Assembly: GCA_012521525.1 (NCBI GenBank)
Contig: JAAYMG010000158.1
Location: 1 to 9,136 of the forward strand
Length of the DNA: 9,136 nucleotides
Source of the DNA: Clostridiales bacterium
Lineage (GTDB): Bacteria > Bacillota > Clostridia > Oscillospirales > JAAYOS01
Reading direction: 5' to 3'
A program made the translations under genes and the position numbers. Below, piece after piece: positions 1 to 6,335 of the stretch. Position 1 is the stretch's first letter. Each line of letters begins with the position of its first letter. The notes beneath the pieces are model-generated. The model searched no databases. It was not told the DNA's origin and saw only the letters and a program-made list of their open reading frames with translations.

Positions 1-92
1 ACACGAAGAACAACGTTCTCACACAGGCCGCGCAGGCGATGCTCGCCCAGGCGAACATGCAGCCGCAGAGCGTACTTCAGCTGCTCAGGTAA
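1..92 (+). CDS. Flagellin, C-terminal end (partial)
   Basis: Only the last 30 codons are present, in the frame starting at base 3 and ending with TAA at 90-92. The peptide TKNNVLTQAAQAMLAQANMQ followed by PQSVLQLLR is the conserved C-terminal D0 helix of flagellin, which packs in the core of the filament and also carries the export and chaperone-binding surface. Flagellin is secreted through the flagellar type III apparatus and polymerises under the FliD cap. In Bacillus subtilis the flagellin gene lies downstream of csrA; here a flagellin lies on the far side of flgM, so either the locus is rearranged or this is one of several flagellin copies. Family assignment is firm; which paralogue it is cannot be told from this fragment. 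Confidence 0.9.
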   Translation, partial: TKNNVLTQAAQAMLAQANMQPQSVLQLLR

Positions 93-151
93 CCATCACA
101 CCACAAGCAATCTTATTTCAAACAAGGATCAGGATTCTGATAATCTGCATA

Positions 152-181
152 GCGAAAGCCGCCTTTAAAGGCGGCTTTCGC
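152..181. terminator. Symmetrical hairpin between convergent flagellin and ComFB genes
   Basis: A perfect 30-base palindrome: arm GCGAAAGCCGCC, centre TTTAAA, arm GGCGGCTTTCGC. It lies 59 bases after the flagellin stop and 28 bases before the end of the converging gene at 210. The GC-rich core GCCGCC/GGCGGC is followed by CTTTCG on both strands, so it could stop transcription from either side. A long uninterrupted T run is missing, so it may act partly as an mRNA 3' stabiliser. Confidence 0.7.
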
Positions 182-209
182 GTAAACATATTATTCACTT
201 TCGCAAGCT

Positions 210-731
210 TTATTCTTCATCGTGGCGCGGATTTGCACGGACGACCAGGACGGCTTGTACCAGGGCGGTAAGCACTTCTGCGGTGGACTTGTTCCTGGTG
301 TAGTCCAGGGTGAGGTCCCCTGATTTGACCATATACCTGGGAGGCAGCTTGTTCAGCGCAAGAGCGATCGTGTCTTTTCTGCACTTGCTGCAGGTGCAGC
401 ATTTGAATTTCGTCATGACCTCGTCCACACGCTGATAAACCATGTACTCCATTATGTTTATGAGATCTGGGTCTTTTACCGTGCCCGGCTGCGCTGCCTC
501 TTCACTGTTTGCGGCGGTCACGGTCGGATCGACCGGTTTTGCGGCCGGTGCAGCGTTCGTTTTGTTATCGATAACTTCTGATATCGGTTCGGTGATTACA
601 GAAGATGTTGATTCCGCAAGCTGTTCTGACTCTTCCTCCGTGTTCTCGGGCTCCGATTTGTTAGCCGACGGCATTATCTTCTTATACATCAGCTCTTTGC
701 TGAGCCCTTTTTTCAAATTCCTGTTAGCCAT
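210..731 (-). CDS. ComFB-domain protein with basic N-terminus, partner of the adjacent ParA
   Basis: 173 residues in three parts. Residues 1-23 are basic (R4, K7, K8, K12, K17, K18), with the stretch NLKKGLSKELMYKK. Residues 24-87 are Ala/Pro/Glu/Thr-rich, acidic and probably disordered. Residues 88-173 form a ComFB (late competence development) domain: the helix DLINIMEYMVYQRVDEVM, the cysteine cluster C111, C112, C114, C117, and the signature ALNKLPPRY (125-133). ComFB domains are small helical proteins whose cysteines are linked to zinc; family members in cyanobacteria (CdgR) and Bacillus are reported c-di-GMP receptors. The start has a strong ribosome site (AGGAGG, six bases before ATG). 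The gene follows parA after 53 bases, so they are surely co-transcribed. The N-terminus resembles the KGLGKG-type ParA-activating peptide of ParB, which suggests a direct ParA partner. Domain call is firm; ligand and role are inferred. Confidence 0.8.
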   Translation of the reverse strand: MANRNLKKGLSKELMYKKIMPSANKSEPENTEEESEQLAESTSSVITEPISEVIDNKTNAAPAAKPVDPTVTAANSEEAAQPGTVKDPDLINIMEYMVYQRVDEVMTKFKCCTCSKCRKDTIALALNKLPPRYMVKSGDLTLDYTRNKSTAEVLTALVQAVLVVRANPRHDEE

Positions 732-784
732 ACCTACCCTCCTGTTTCCGCTGGCGGGATTGCGTTATGTCTTTCTATGTATTT

Positions 785-1543
785 TTATAACCCCAACTCG
801 ACAAGCTCCTCTATGAATGCGGCATAATCGCCGATTGCCTTGTTTTTGGGAGCATAGTTCAGGATGTTCTGCTGGAGTGTCTGTGCTTCGCTGATCGCCA
901 CACTTGAACGTATCGTGGTCCTGAAGAGCGGGATACCGAGATCGGAAGAAATCATCTCCGCTGTTCCCCTTATTTCCGCGCTGAGTTTTGTGCGGGGATT
1001 GAACTTTGTCAGCAGGATGCCGAGTATCGAAACATCCGGATTGCAGTATTTCGTTACATAATTGACGGTTTCCACGATCTGTGTGATCCCCTGCAGGCTG
1101 AAAATATCCGCAAGCATCGGCACGATGATATGTTTCGCCGCTGCATATGCATTGACGGTAAGCACACCGAGAGTGGGGGGAGTGTCGATTATTATATAGT
1201 CATAGCAGTTGCCGAACGGCTTTAGAGCGTCCCTGAGCAGGAACTCGCGGCCTGATTCTGTATATTCGAGTTCTATTCCGCTCAGGAGTATGTTTGACGC
1301 GATTATATCGGCAACACTTGTATGCTGTACAGCATCAAATGGAGAACTTTCGCCTTTCAGGACATTATATATGGTAACACCTTCGGTGTTTGCCCCCATA
1401 CTGAAGCTGAGGTTGCTCTGGGGGTCAAGGTCCACCGCAAGTACCTTAAATCCTCTGTTTTTCAGCCCGGAGGACACAGCCCCTACGGTTGTCGTCTTTC
1501 CAACGCCGCCCTTTTGATTGGACACGGCTATGATTTTTGGCAT
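785..1543 (-). CDS. ParA/Soj-family ATPase
   Basis: 252 residues, the normal length for a ParA without an N-terminal DNA-binding domain. Visible motifs: deviant Walker A KGGVGKTT at 11-18 with signature lysine K11 and P-loop K16; Walker A' VDLDPQ at 37-42; Walker B IIIDTPP at 117-123 with D120; and FNPRTKLSAEI (181-191), the position of the usual RT.LS segment. Such ATPases dimerise on ATP, bind nucleoid DNA non-specifically and are driven off by a partner, which positions plasmids, origins, chemoreceptor clusters or other cargo. No ParB with a helix-turn-helix lies in the window; the only partner candidate is the downstream ComFB-domain gene. It lacks the features of FlhG/MinD that I would expect for flagellar placement: I see no amphipathic membrane-targeting C-terminus and no FlhF neighbour. 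Start ATG at 1543; the ribosome site is modest (GGGTGTGATGGG). Confidence 0.9.
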   Translation of the reverse strand: MPKIIAVSNQKGGVGKTTTVGAVSSGLKNRGFKVLAVDLDPQSNLSFSMGANTEGVTIYNVLKGESSPFDAVQHTSVADIIASNILLSGIELEYTESGREFLLRDALKPFGNCYDYIIIDTPPTLGVLTVNAYAAAKHIIVPMLADIFSLQGITQIVETVNYVTKYCNPDVSILGILLTKFNPRTKLSAEIRGTAEMISSDLGIPLFRTTIRSSVAISEAQTLQQNILNYAPKNKAIGDYAAFIEELVELGL

Positions 1544-1616
1544 AGCCCATCACACCCTTAATTGCCAGATTTCGACAGAAAGATTTCATATTCGGCACGA
1601 TAATACACTTTTTGAT

Positions 1617-1645
1617 ATTGTAGCACAAGAAGCGGAAAAGCACAA
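1617..1645 (-). promoter_or_regulatory. Sigma-A-type promoter for the parA-comFB pair
   Basis: Read on the minus strand: -35 TTGTGC (plus 1640-1645), a 17-base spacer, and -10 TACAAT (plus 1617-1622) preceded by TGC, an extended -10 element. The -10 matches 5 of 6 consensus bases; the -35 matches 3 of 6, which the extended -10 can offset. Transcription would start near 1610, leaving a leader of about 65 bases before parA. This implies housekeeping expression, unlike the sigma-28 genes beside it. Confidence 0.5.
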
Positions 1646-1654
1646 CCGACCAAA

Positions 1655-1679
1655 ATGAATTATCCCATAAATTATTCAT
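1655..1679. repeat. Imperfect inverted repeat between divergent promoters
   Basis: ATGAATTAT (1655-1663) and ATTATTCAT (1671-1679) pair at 8 of 9 positions around a 7-base centre. It sits between the parA -35 and the flgM -35, where an operator could control both. The AT-rich context makes chance a real alternative. Confidence 0.25.
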
Positions 1680-1687
1680 CTGGGGTA

Positions 1688-1714
1688 TAAAGTTTTCGGG
1701 ATTTCATTCGATAA
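1688..1714 (+). promoter_or_regulatory. Sigma-28 (SigD/FliA) promoter for flgM
   Basis: TAAA (1688-1691), a 15-base spacer and TTCGATAA (1707-1714), against the Gram-positive sigma-28 pattern TAAA-N15-GCCGATAT/A. The -10 differs from GCCGATAA at two positions. The predicted start near 1721 leaves a leader of about 114 bases before flgM. It lies directly ahead of the anti-sigma-28 gene, as expected for the autoregulatory loop in which sigma-28 makes its own inhibitor. Confidence 0.7.
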
Positions 1715-1834
1715 TATTAATAGGACATAAATGTGTCTTCGTGTTTGTTGATTTCACGTATATAACCGGAGTCGTATTTAGTTATCAGTTAGAGTTTTCA
1801 AAAATAATGACCGTGGACGGACGGAGCGATTTAT

Positions 1835-2134
1835 ATGAACATAAGACCAACAAACATTGGCGGCATTGCCCGCGTATATCAGAAAAATGTCAACAGTACT
1901 GTTCCAAAGAGCAGCCAGTCTAATCCCGCCTCCAGGCAGGACGTGGTGGAGATAAGCAGGGATGCTCTGGAGAGGTCGGAGTTTGGCAGCGTCATCAGGT
2001 CGACTGCCGCAGAGGTGGCTAAGGAAGTGCCTGCCGAGGAAATCAAAAGGCTTCGTGAGGCCATCGAAAGCGGGACTTATTCTGTGACCGGAGAAATGAT
2101 CGCCCGCGCTATTCTGGCGAAAATAAACAAGTAA
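1835..2134 (+). CDS. flgM: Anti-sigma-28 factor FlgM
   Basis: 99 residues, usual for FlgM. The N-terminal half is polar and probably disordered (MNIRPTNIG, then Ser/Asn/Gln-rich); the sigma-binding C-terminal half holds DVVEISRDALE (36-46), the helix PAEEIKRLREAIESG (66-80) and the family ending YSVTGEMIARAIL (82-94). FlgM binds sigma-28 in the cytoplasm and blocks late flagellar transcription until the hook-basal body is complete. The start is set by ACGGAG eight bases before ATG. It heads the junction operon as in B. subtilis, but the yvyF-like gene that often precedes flgM there is missing here. Confidence 0.93.
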   Translation: MNIRPTNIGGIARVYQKNVNSTVPKSSQSNPASRQDVVEISRDALERSEFGSVIRSTAAEVAKEVPAEEIKRLREAIESGTYSVTGEMIARAILAKINK

Positions 2135-2186
2135 CTGATCTGAAAGAGCAACAGGTAAAAGAGTAACTATTAAGAAGGAGTATGAG

Positions 2187-2603
2187 ATGAGTATTCCCGA
2201 CAGCCTTTTCGAATTCTTCAAGGAGTACGCCCAGTTCCTTGAAGAGATGGAGTCGGTGCAGAAGGAAAAGCTGGAATCGGTACTATCCGGCGACCTTCAG
2301 AGGATGGAGAGGTCGATAAAGTCCCAGCAGGCATACGCGATGCGGCTTGAGAACATTGAAAACCGCCGCCTCCGCCTTCAGAAAGAAGCCGGCTTTGCCG
2401 ATATGACATTTTCCCAGCTCCTGGAACATGCAGAGCCATATATGCGGAACGAGTTGCGTGAGCTGTTTTACAGAGCTCAAAACGCATTTGCGAATATAAA
2501 ACACTTCAACGAGAAAGCGCTGTCGATAACACGTGAAAAGCTGCGGACTCTTGAGCTTGACGGGGCCGGCAGCAGCCCGTTCAATATTGAAACGAATGCT
2601 TGA
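2187..2603 (+). CDS. flgN: FlgN-family flagellar export chaperone
   Basis: 138 residues, almost wholly helical and highly charged, with no signal peptide or membrane segment. The pattern FFKEYAQFLEEMESVQKEKL, a central helix around residues 41-69 (ERSIKSQQAYAMRLENIENR) and a third long helix at 85-122 fit the FlgN fold (YvyG in B. subtilis). FlgN binds the C-terminal helices of FlgK and FlgL, keeps them unfolded and hands them to FlhA at the export gate. The start has AAGGAG six bases upstream; an ATG five bases earlier stops at once. It lies between flgM and flgK, which is the strongest support because sequence conservation in this family is low. Confidence 0.85.
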   Translation: MSIPDSLFEFFKEYAQFLEEMESVQKEKLESVLSGDLQRMERSIKSQQAYAMRLENIENRRLRLQKEAGFADMTFSQLLEHAEPYMRNELRELFYRAQNAFANIKHFNEKALSITREKLRTLELDGAGSSPFNIETNA

Positions 2604-2616
2604 AACCTGGCATATT

Positions 2617-2629
2617 GGAGGACGTAATG
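2617..2629 (+). promoter_or_regulatory. Ribosome site that fixes the flgK start
   Basis: GGAGG (2617-2621) lies five bases before ATG at 2627. The open frame extends upstream to a TTG at 2600 overlapping the flgN stop, but that extension has no ribosome site and does not resemble FlgK. The 2627 start gives MSTFLGIEAAKRGL, the normal FlgK beginning. Confidence 0.85.
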
Positions 2630-4114
2630 AGTACTTTTCTGGGAATTGAAGCGGCGAAAAGGGGCCTTAACGCTAACCAGATCGCTTTGAATATAACCGG
2701 CAACAACATCACGAACGTCTCATCGGAAGGATACACGCGCCAGCGTGTCGACACCGTATCGATGGCGGTTTCGGGTCACAGTTCACGTTTTGCGCCTAAC
2801 CAGGCCAACCTCGCGGGACAGGGAGTCAACGTGCGCGGGATAACCCAGATCCGCGACGCCTTTCTTGACCGGCGCTACAGGGATGAGGCCTCCGAAGTAG
2901 GATACTACGATAAGGCATATTCAATAATGTCGGATATTGAGACGGTACTTGACGAGTACTCTTCCAGCGGTCTCAAGGACTCACTTGCCCGATTCTTCAC
3001 CGCTCTGAATGATCTGAGCAAAAATTCCGACCAGACGGTCAATGCCAACATCGTCCTGACCGCGGCAAAGGACGTAATCCAGGTGCTGAATAACTTCGAC
3101 AGCAAGCTTAAGATAATACGCGATCAGCAGATCCAGGACCTGACTACAGATATTGGAGAGGTAAATACGATCCTTAAGCGGATCGCCGACCTCAACTACG
3201 CGATCAACCAGGAAGTGTTCGCAAACAGCATCAACAACAAAGTCGCATATGGACCGAACGAACTGATCGATGAGCGCAATTTGCTCATAGACAGGCTTGC
3301 GCAATTTGCAAACATTTCCGTAAGCCAGAATGAGAACGGCTCAGTCCACATCAAGATCAACGGCAAAACGGCAGTTAATGATGATGAATATCATATGCTC
3401 GGTATACAGCGCAACACTGACGATACCGTGACTGTCATGTGGCTTGATTCAGGTCAAAGAGTATCTCTCGAGTCCGGTTCATTGAAAGCCTCGATCGGCA
3501 TGATAAACGGCAAAGGGCCTCTTGCAACCGGCGAAGAGACCAATGACAAGGGCATACGCTTTTATATCGACATTTTGGACAGGTTTGCCGAGAGCCTTTT
3601 GGGGGAATTCAACAACGTCATTCCCGTAAAGTCGGCGTCCGGTGCCGGTACTGAATACAAGGTGCTTTTCACTTCAGGCGGTAATGCCAGGGTAACTGCC
3701 GGCAATATTTCCATAAGCGACGAATGGATGAAAAACCCGGCTTATATTATAGATGAGTTCGTCGATGCGGACGGGAATTTCGACAACACTTATATCGTCA
3801 AGGCATTATCCCTGTTCAATAAGGAGATCAACTTCAGGGGAATCGTCGCCACCTTTGAGGAATATGTCAACTACTACAACACGACAGAGATCGGTCAGCA
3901 GGTTTCGTTCCTGAAGGGGCGTCTTGATACGGCAAATTCGGTTTCCAACATGCTCCTTGACCAGAGGGACGCGGTTTCTGCCGTTTCGATCGATGAGGAG
4001 GGGGCGAACATGATACAATACCAAAAAGCGTACAATGCTATAGCACGTGTCATGACTGTTCTGGACGAGATTTTGGATGTCCTCATCAACAGGACTGGCG
4101 TAATAGGGCGGTAG
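2627..4114 (+). CDS. flgK: Flagellar hook-associated protein 1 FlgK
   Basis: 495 residues. FlgK forms the first ring of the hook-filament junction after export. The N-terminal D0/D1 coiled coil is recognisable from MSTFLGIEAAKRGLNANQIA and the family signature NNITNVSSEGYTRQRV (26-41). The C-terminal D0 helix ends EEGANMIQYQKAYNAIARVM followed by TVLDEILDVLIN, also diagnostic. The middle third (about 220-410) is the variable surface-exposed part, typical of Gram-positive FlgK in size. No signal peptide, as expected for type III export. It follows flgN by 23 bases and precedes flgL by 24 bases, so all three are translated from one mRNA. Confidence 0.96.
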   Translation: MSTFLGIEAAKRGLNANQIALNITGNNITNVSSEGYTRQRVDTVSMAVSGHSSRFAPNQANLAGQGVNVRGITQIRDAFLDRRYRDEASEVGYYDKAYSIMSDIETVLDEYSSSGLKDSLARFFTALNDLSKNSDQTVNANIVLTAAKDVIQVLNNFDSKLKIIRDQQIQDLTTDIGEVNTILKRIADLNYAINQEVFANSINNKVAYGPNELIDERNLLIDRLAQFANISVSQNENGSVHIKINGKTAVNDDEYHMLGIQRNTDDTVTVMWLDSGQRVSLESGSLKASIGMINGKGPLATGEETNDKGIRFYIDILDRFAESLLGEFNNVIPVKSASGAGTEYKVLFTSGGNARVTAGNISISDEWMKNPAYIIDEFVDADGNFDNTYIVKALSLFNKEINFRGIVATFEEYVNYYNTTEIGQQVSFLKGRLDTANSVSNMLLDQRDAVSAVSIDEEGANMIQYQKAYNAIARVMTVLDEILDVLINRTGVIGR

Positions 4115-4138
4115 TTTCTTAAAGGAAGGGTCTGAAGA

Positions 4139-5170
4139 ATGAGAATCACACACAGCTCAATGATGCGCAGCTACATTTCGAATTTGCGCTCCAGCATAAG
4201 CAACCTGGCCAAATCAAACGAAAAGCTCTCTTCGATGCGAAAGTACTCAAGGGCATCCGAGAACACATCCGAGGCATCCAGGGCTTATGTGATCCGCGAG
4301 CAGCTTTATAAAAACGAGCTATACCTCAAAAATATAGAGGATTCCATAAGCGCCCTGTCGGCTGCCGAGACCAGCCTGCTCACCATAAATGACCTGATCA
4401 AGACAGTCCAGGAGAGGAGTCTCCGAGGTGAGACAGGGACCATCGACGAAATAGATCGGGATGTCATCGCAAAGGAGATCCAAAATATAAGGGAACAGAT
4501 CCTGCAGTCTATAAACATCAAGTTCGGGACAAGGTATCTGTTCGGGAGCTCGAACAACATCGAGGCACCATTTTCCATAGGGACGGATGGCAAGCTTGTC
4601 TATAACGGAACGAAGGTCGCAGACATCTTCCGTGATCCGGTCACCGGCAAGCTCATGTCCCCTAACCCGAACTACGATCCGTCAGATCCTGATTCGACGG
4701 AATATCTCGAAGTGCCGAAAAACAAGGATATCTATGTTGATATTGGCCTGGGTATTGTCGTAAACGACGACAGGATCGATCCCAAGACCGCTCTTAAAAT
4801 ATCGTCATCGGGCATTGATGCGATAGGTTATGGGGAAGACAACCTGTTTGACTTGCTGACAAAAATCGAAAACTCCTTCCGCAACAATGACATGTCCAAT
4901 ATCGATGACTACCTTGATAAACTCTCCAGGCATAAGGACAATATTATGCTTCATGTGACCGACATCGGAAGCAGAGTTTCCTATATGGAGAAAAGCAAAG
5001 AACGCATCGAAAACGAGATTTATAATCTGAAGGTAAAACAGGCCGACATCGAAGCGATAGATTTGGAGTACGAAACGATAAACAACAAGAGCTATGAAAT
5101 GGCCTGGATGATCAACCTCCAGCTCGGAAGCCAGATCCTGCCTGCTTCGATATTCGACTTTCTCAGGTAG
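4139..5170 (+). CDS. flgL: Flagellar hook-associated protein 3 FlgL
   Basis: 343 residues. FlgL forms the second junction ring between FlgK and flagellin. The flagellin-like N-terminus MRITHSSMMRSYISNLRSSI and the C-terminal helix SYEMAWMINLQLGSQILPAS bracket a middle region with GTRYLFGSSNNIEAPF (about 130-145), which matches the G.Y.F.G....PF motif of FlgL. One odd feature is the segment YSRASENTSEASRA (36-49), where most FlgL and flagellins have a GK.I..PSDDPA stretch; the DP pair is missing, which I take as a lineage variant. Ribosome site AAGGAAGGG ends eight bases before ATG. Confidence 0.94.
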   Translation: MRITHSSMMRSYISNLRSSISNLAKSNEKLSSMRKYSRASENTSEASRAYVIREQLYKNELYLKNIEDSISALSAAETSLLTINDLIKTVQERSLRGETGTIDEIDRDVIAKEIQNIREQILQSINIKFGTRYLFGSSNNIEAPFSIGTDGKLVYNGTKVADIFRDPVTGKLMSPNPNYDPSDPDSTEYLEVPKNKDIYVDIGLGIVVNDDRIDPKTALKISSSGIDAIGYGEDNLFDLLTKIENSFRNNDMSNIDDYLDKLSRHKDNIMLHVTDIGSRVSYMEKSKERIENEIYNLKVKQADIEAIDLEYETINNKSYEMAWMINLQLGSQILPASIFDFLR

Positions 5171-5230
5171 GTCCGGCGACGTCCAGGCAGCTATGACTGA
5201 TTTTATAGTACTGCAAAGGAGTATTGGACC

Positions 5231-5824
5231 ATGCAGCTGCTAAAAATTACTACCATTCCTATCAAAATAAAGATCGATGTTGTGATGGCAAGACTTAAGC
5301 TGAGCCAGAAACCGGCACAGGCTGAGCAAAGGACGTTAAACGCCAGGCTCCGAATGAACCGTGAAGATATAAAGGTACATATCGATACATATCCGTTCAG
5401 AAAGAACCTTGGCCTTCTCAAGTTCAAGGACTTTGCCAGAAAGGCTGCTGAGCGGGGAAAGGAAGCAACGGTTCAAGCCATGTCCCGGTATGCAGAGCTG
5501 GGCAATAAGCTTGCCATGGCTCACAAAGGGGTTTCCGTTGCTCAGGCGGCTTATGAATCGCCGATAACGGTACCGCCTCCAGAAACGGCATATCAACCCG
5601 GTGCGGGAGCTATACTATCATGGAGCGGACCGCAGCTTGACACGGAATTCGATCCTCCGCAGGTTGAAATGGATTGGGATATCGGAAAAGCTGAACTTGA
5701 ATATATTCCGGGCAAGCTGGAAATAGAGATCGAACAGTATCCCGATATAAAGATAGAATATCTGGGTTCCCCAAGCTACGTGCCTCCGAGTGCGGACCCT
5801 AACTATTCAGAAGATGAAGACTGA
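5231..5824 (+). CDS. DUF6470 protein (B. subtilis YviE family)
   Basis: 197 residues, no signal peptide or membrane span. The N-terminus alternates short beta-like repeats (MQLLKITTIPIKIKIDVVMA, then ARLRMNREDIKVHIDTYP); a helical centre (62-110) holds DFARKAAERGKEATVQAMSRYAELG; the C-terminus returns to strands, AELEYIPGKLEIEIEQYPDI. This strand-helix-strand pattern with repeated G.LEI..-type units is typical of the YviE/DUF6470 family, always found between flgL and fliW. Its biochemical role is not known to me. Ribosome site AAAGGAG ends nine bases before ATG. The stop TGA overlaps an ATG (TGATG) that opens a 21-codon ORF into the fliW leader. Confidence 0.8.
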   Translation: MQLLKITTIPIKIKIDVVMARLKLSQKPAQAEQRTLNARLRMNREDIKVHIDTYPFRKNLGLLKFKDFARKAAERGKEATVQAMSRYAELGNKLAMAHKGVSVAQAAYESPITVPPPETAYQPGAGAILSWSGPQLDTEFDPPQVEMDWDIGKAELEYIPGKLEIEIEQYPDIKIEYLGSPSYVPPSADPNYSEDED

Positions 5825-5889
5825 TGGATGAGCAACTGCACTTGAGCAAACCGCCGGATGCGCATTGCTCGTCTTTTTCTTTGAGGTGA
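5824..5889 (+). CDS. Possible 21-codon leader ORF ahead of fliW
   Basis: ATG at 5824 overlaps the stop of the YviE-family gene as TGATG, a typical reinitiation arrangement. The peptide begins MDEQLHLSKPPDAHC and is serine-rich at its end. Its TGA (5887-5889) lies inside the fliW ribosome site, five bases before the fliW ATG. The ORF spans the entire terminator-like hairpin 5827-5882. Nothing shows that the peptide itself matters; its translation would carry ribosomes through the hairpin and deliver them to the fliW start. It could also be a chance frame. Confidence 0.35.
   Translation: MDEQLHLSKPPDAHCSSFSLR
5827..5882 (+). terminator. Terminator-like hairpin in the yviE-fliW gap
   Basis: The arm GATGAGCAA-c-TGC (5827-5839) pairs with GCATTGCTCGTC (5862-5873) over 12 base pairs with one G-U and one bulged C, then TTTTTCTTT (5874-5882). 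A second copy of the 5' arm core, GAGCAA at 5844-5849, can pair with the same TTGCTC (5865-5870), giving a weaker alternative. Lying inside the operon, it would reduce or condition read-through into fliW-csrA rather than end the operon. Confidence 0.45.
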
Positions 5890-5897
5890 CAGATATG
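5883..5897 (+). promoter_or_regulatory. Ribosome site that fixes the fliW start
   Basis: GAGGTG (5883-5888) lies six bases before ATG 5895. The frame stays open upstream to a TTG at 5865, but the extra ten residues (MLVFFFEVTD) are read through the T run of the hairpin and the ribosome site itself, so they are not protein. Confidence 0.8.
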
Positions 5898-6335
5898 GAA
5901 ATAATGACGAGGGATTTTGGGCAAGTTACTATCAGCGACGAGGGGACTATCCGTTTCGTAAGCCCTATATATGGCTTTGAAAAATACACGGAATATGTCC
6001 TGCTTTCCGATACGAATATTGGTGAAAGCTTCATTTGGCTGCAGTCTGTACAGGAACCCGACCTGTGTTTCATACTTGTCGATCCCAGGCTGACTTATCC
6101 CCACTATGCACCGAGCCTTTCAGAAGAGGCGAGGCAGGACCTTTCCAGGAAGGGTTTGAATAACCCGGTATACTGGGCGATCGCTGTCATTCCGCAGGAG
6201 TTCAGGAAATCGACCATAAACTTGAAAAGTCCGGTTCTTATCGACCCGGACAGTAAAAAGGCGGCACAAGTGATCCTGGATGAGGATTACCCGATCCGCG
6301 CACCCCTGATTCCGCAAGAAAAGGGTGAAGGATAA
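5895..6335 (+). CDS. fliW: Flagellar assembly factor FliW
   Basis: 146 residues, normal for FliW. Family landmarks are FVSPIYGFEKYTEYVLL (21-37), FIWLQSVQEPDLCFILVDP (46-64) and the C-terminal TINLKSPVLID (107-117) with KAAQVILDEDYPIR (122-135). FliW binds either cytoplasmic flagellin or CsrA. When flagellin is exported, freed FliW binds CsrA at a site away from its RNA surface and releases flagellin mRNA for translation; when flagellin accumulates it captures FliW and CsrA represses again. FliW stop and CsrA start overlap by one base (TAATG), so the partners are translationally coupled. Confidence 0.95.
   Translation: MEIMTRDFGQVTISDEGTIRFVSPIYGFEKYTEYVLLSDTNIGESFIWLQSVQEPDLCFILVDPRLTYPHYAPSLSEEARQDLSRKGLNNPVYWAIAVIPQEFRKSTINLKSPVLIDPDSKKAAQVILDEDYPIRAPLIPQEKGEG

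Noticed and set aside
1446..1679. 77-codon minus-strand frame overlapping the parA start
   Set aside because: It overlaps parA in another frame, covers the promoter region, and its protein looks random.
1752..1759. TTTCACGT, resembling half of a parS site near the parA gene
   Set aside because: parS is a 16-base palindrome; the other half here reads ATATAACC and does not match, and there is no ParB gene.
1778..2221. 147-codon minus-strand frame over flgM
   Set aside because: Entirely antisense to flgM and its leader, with no ribosome site and no recognisable domain.
5193..5243. 16-codon ORF overlapping the start of the YviE-family gene
   Set aside because: No ribosome site before its ATG and no coupling to the flgL stop; it runs across the real gene start in another frame.
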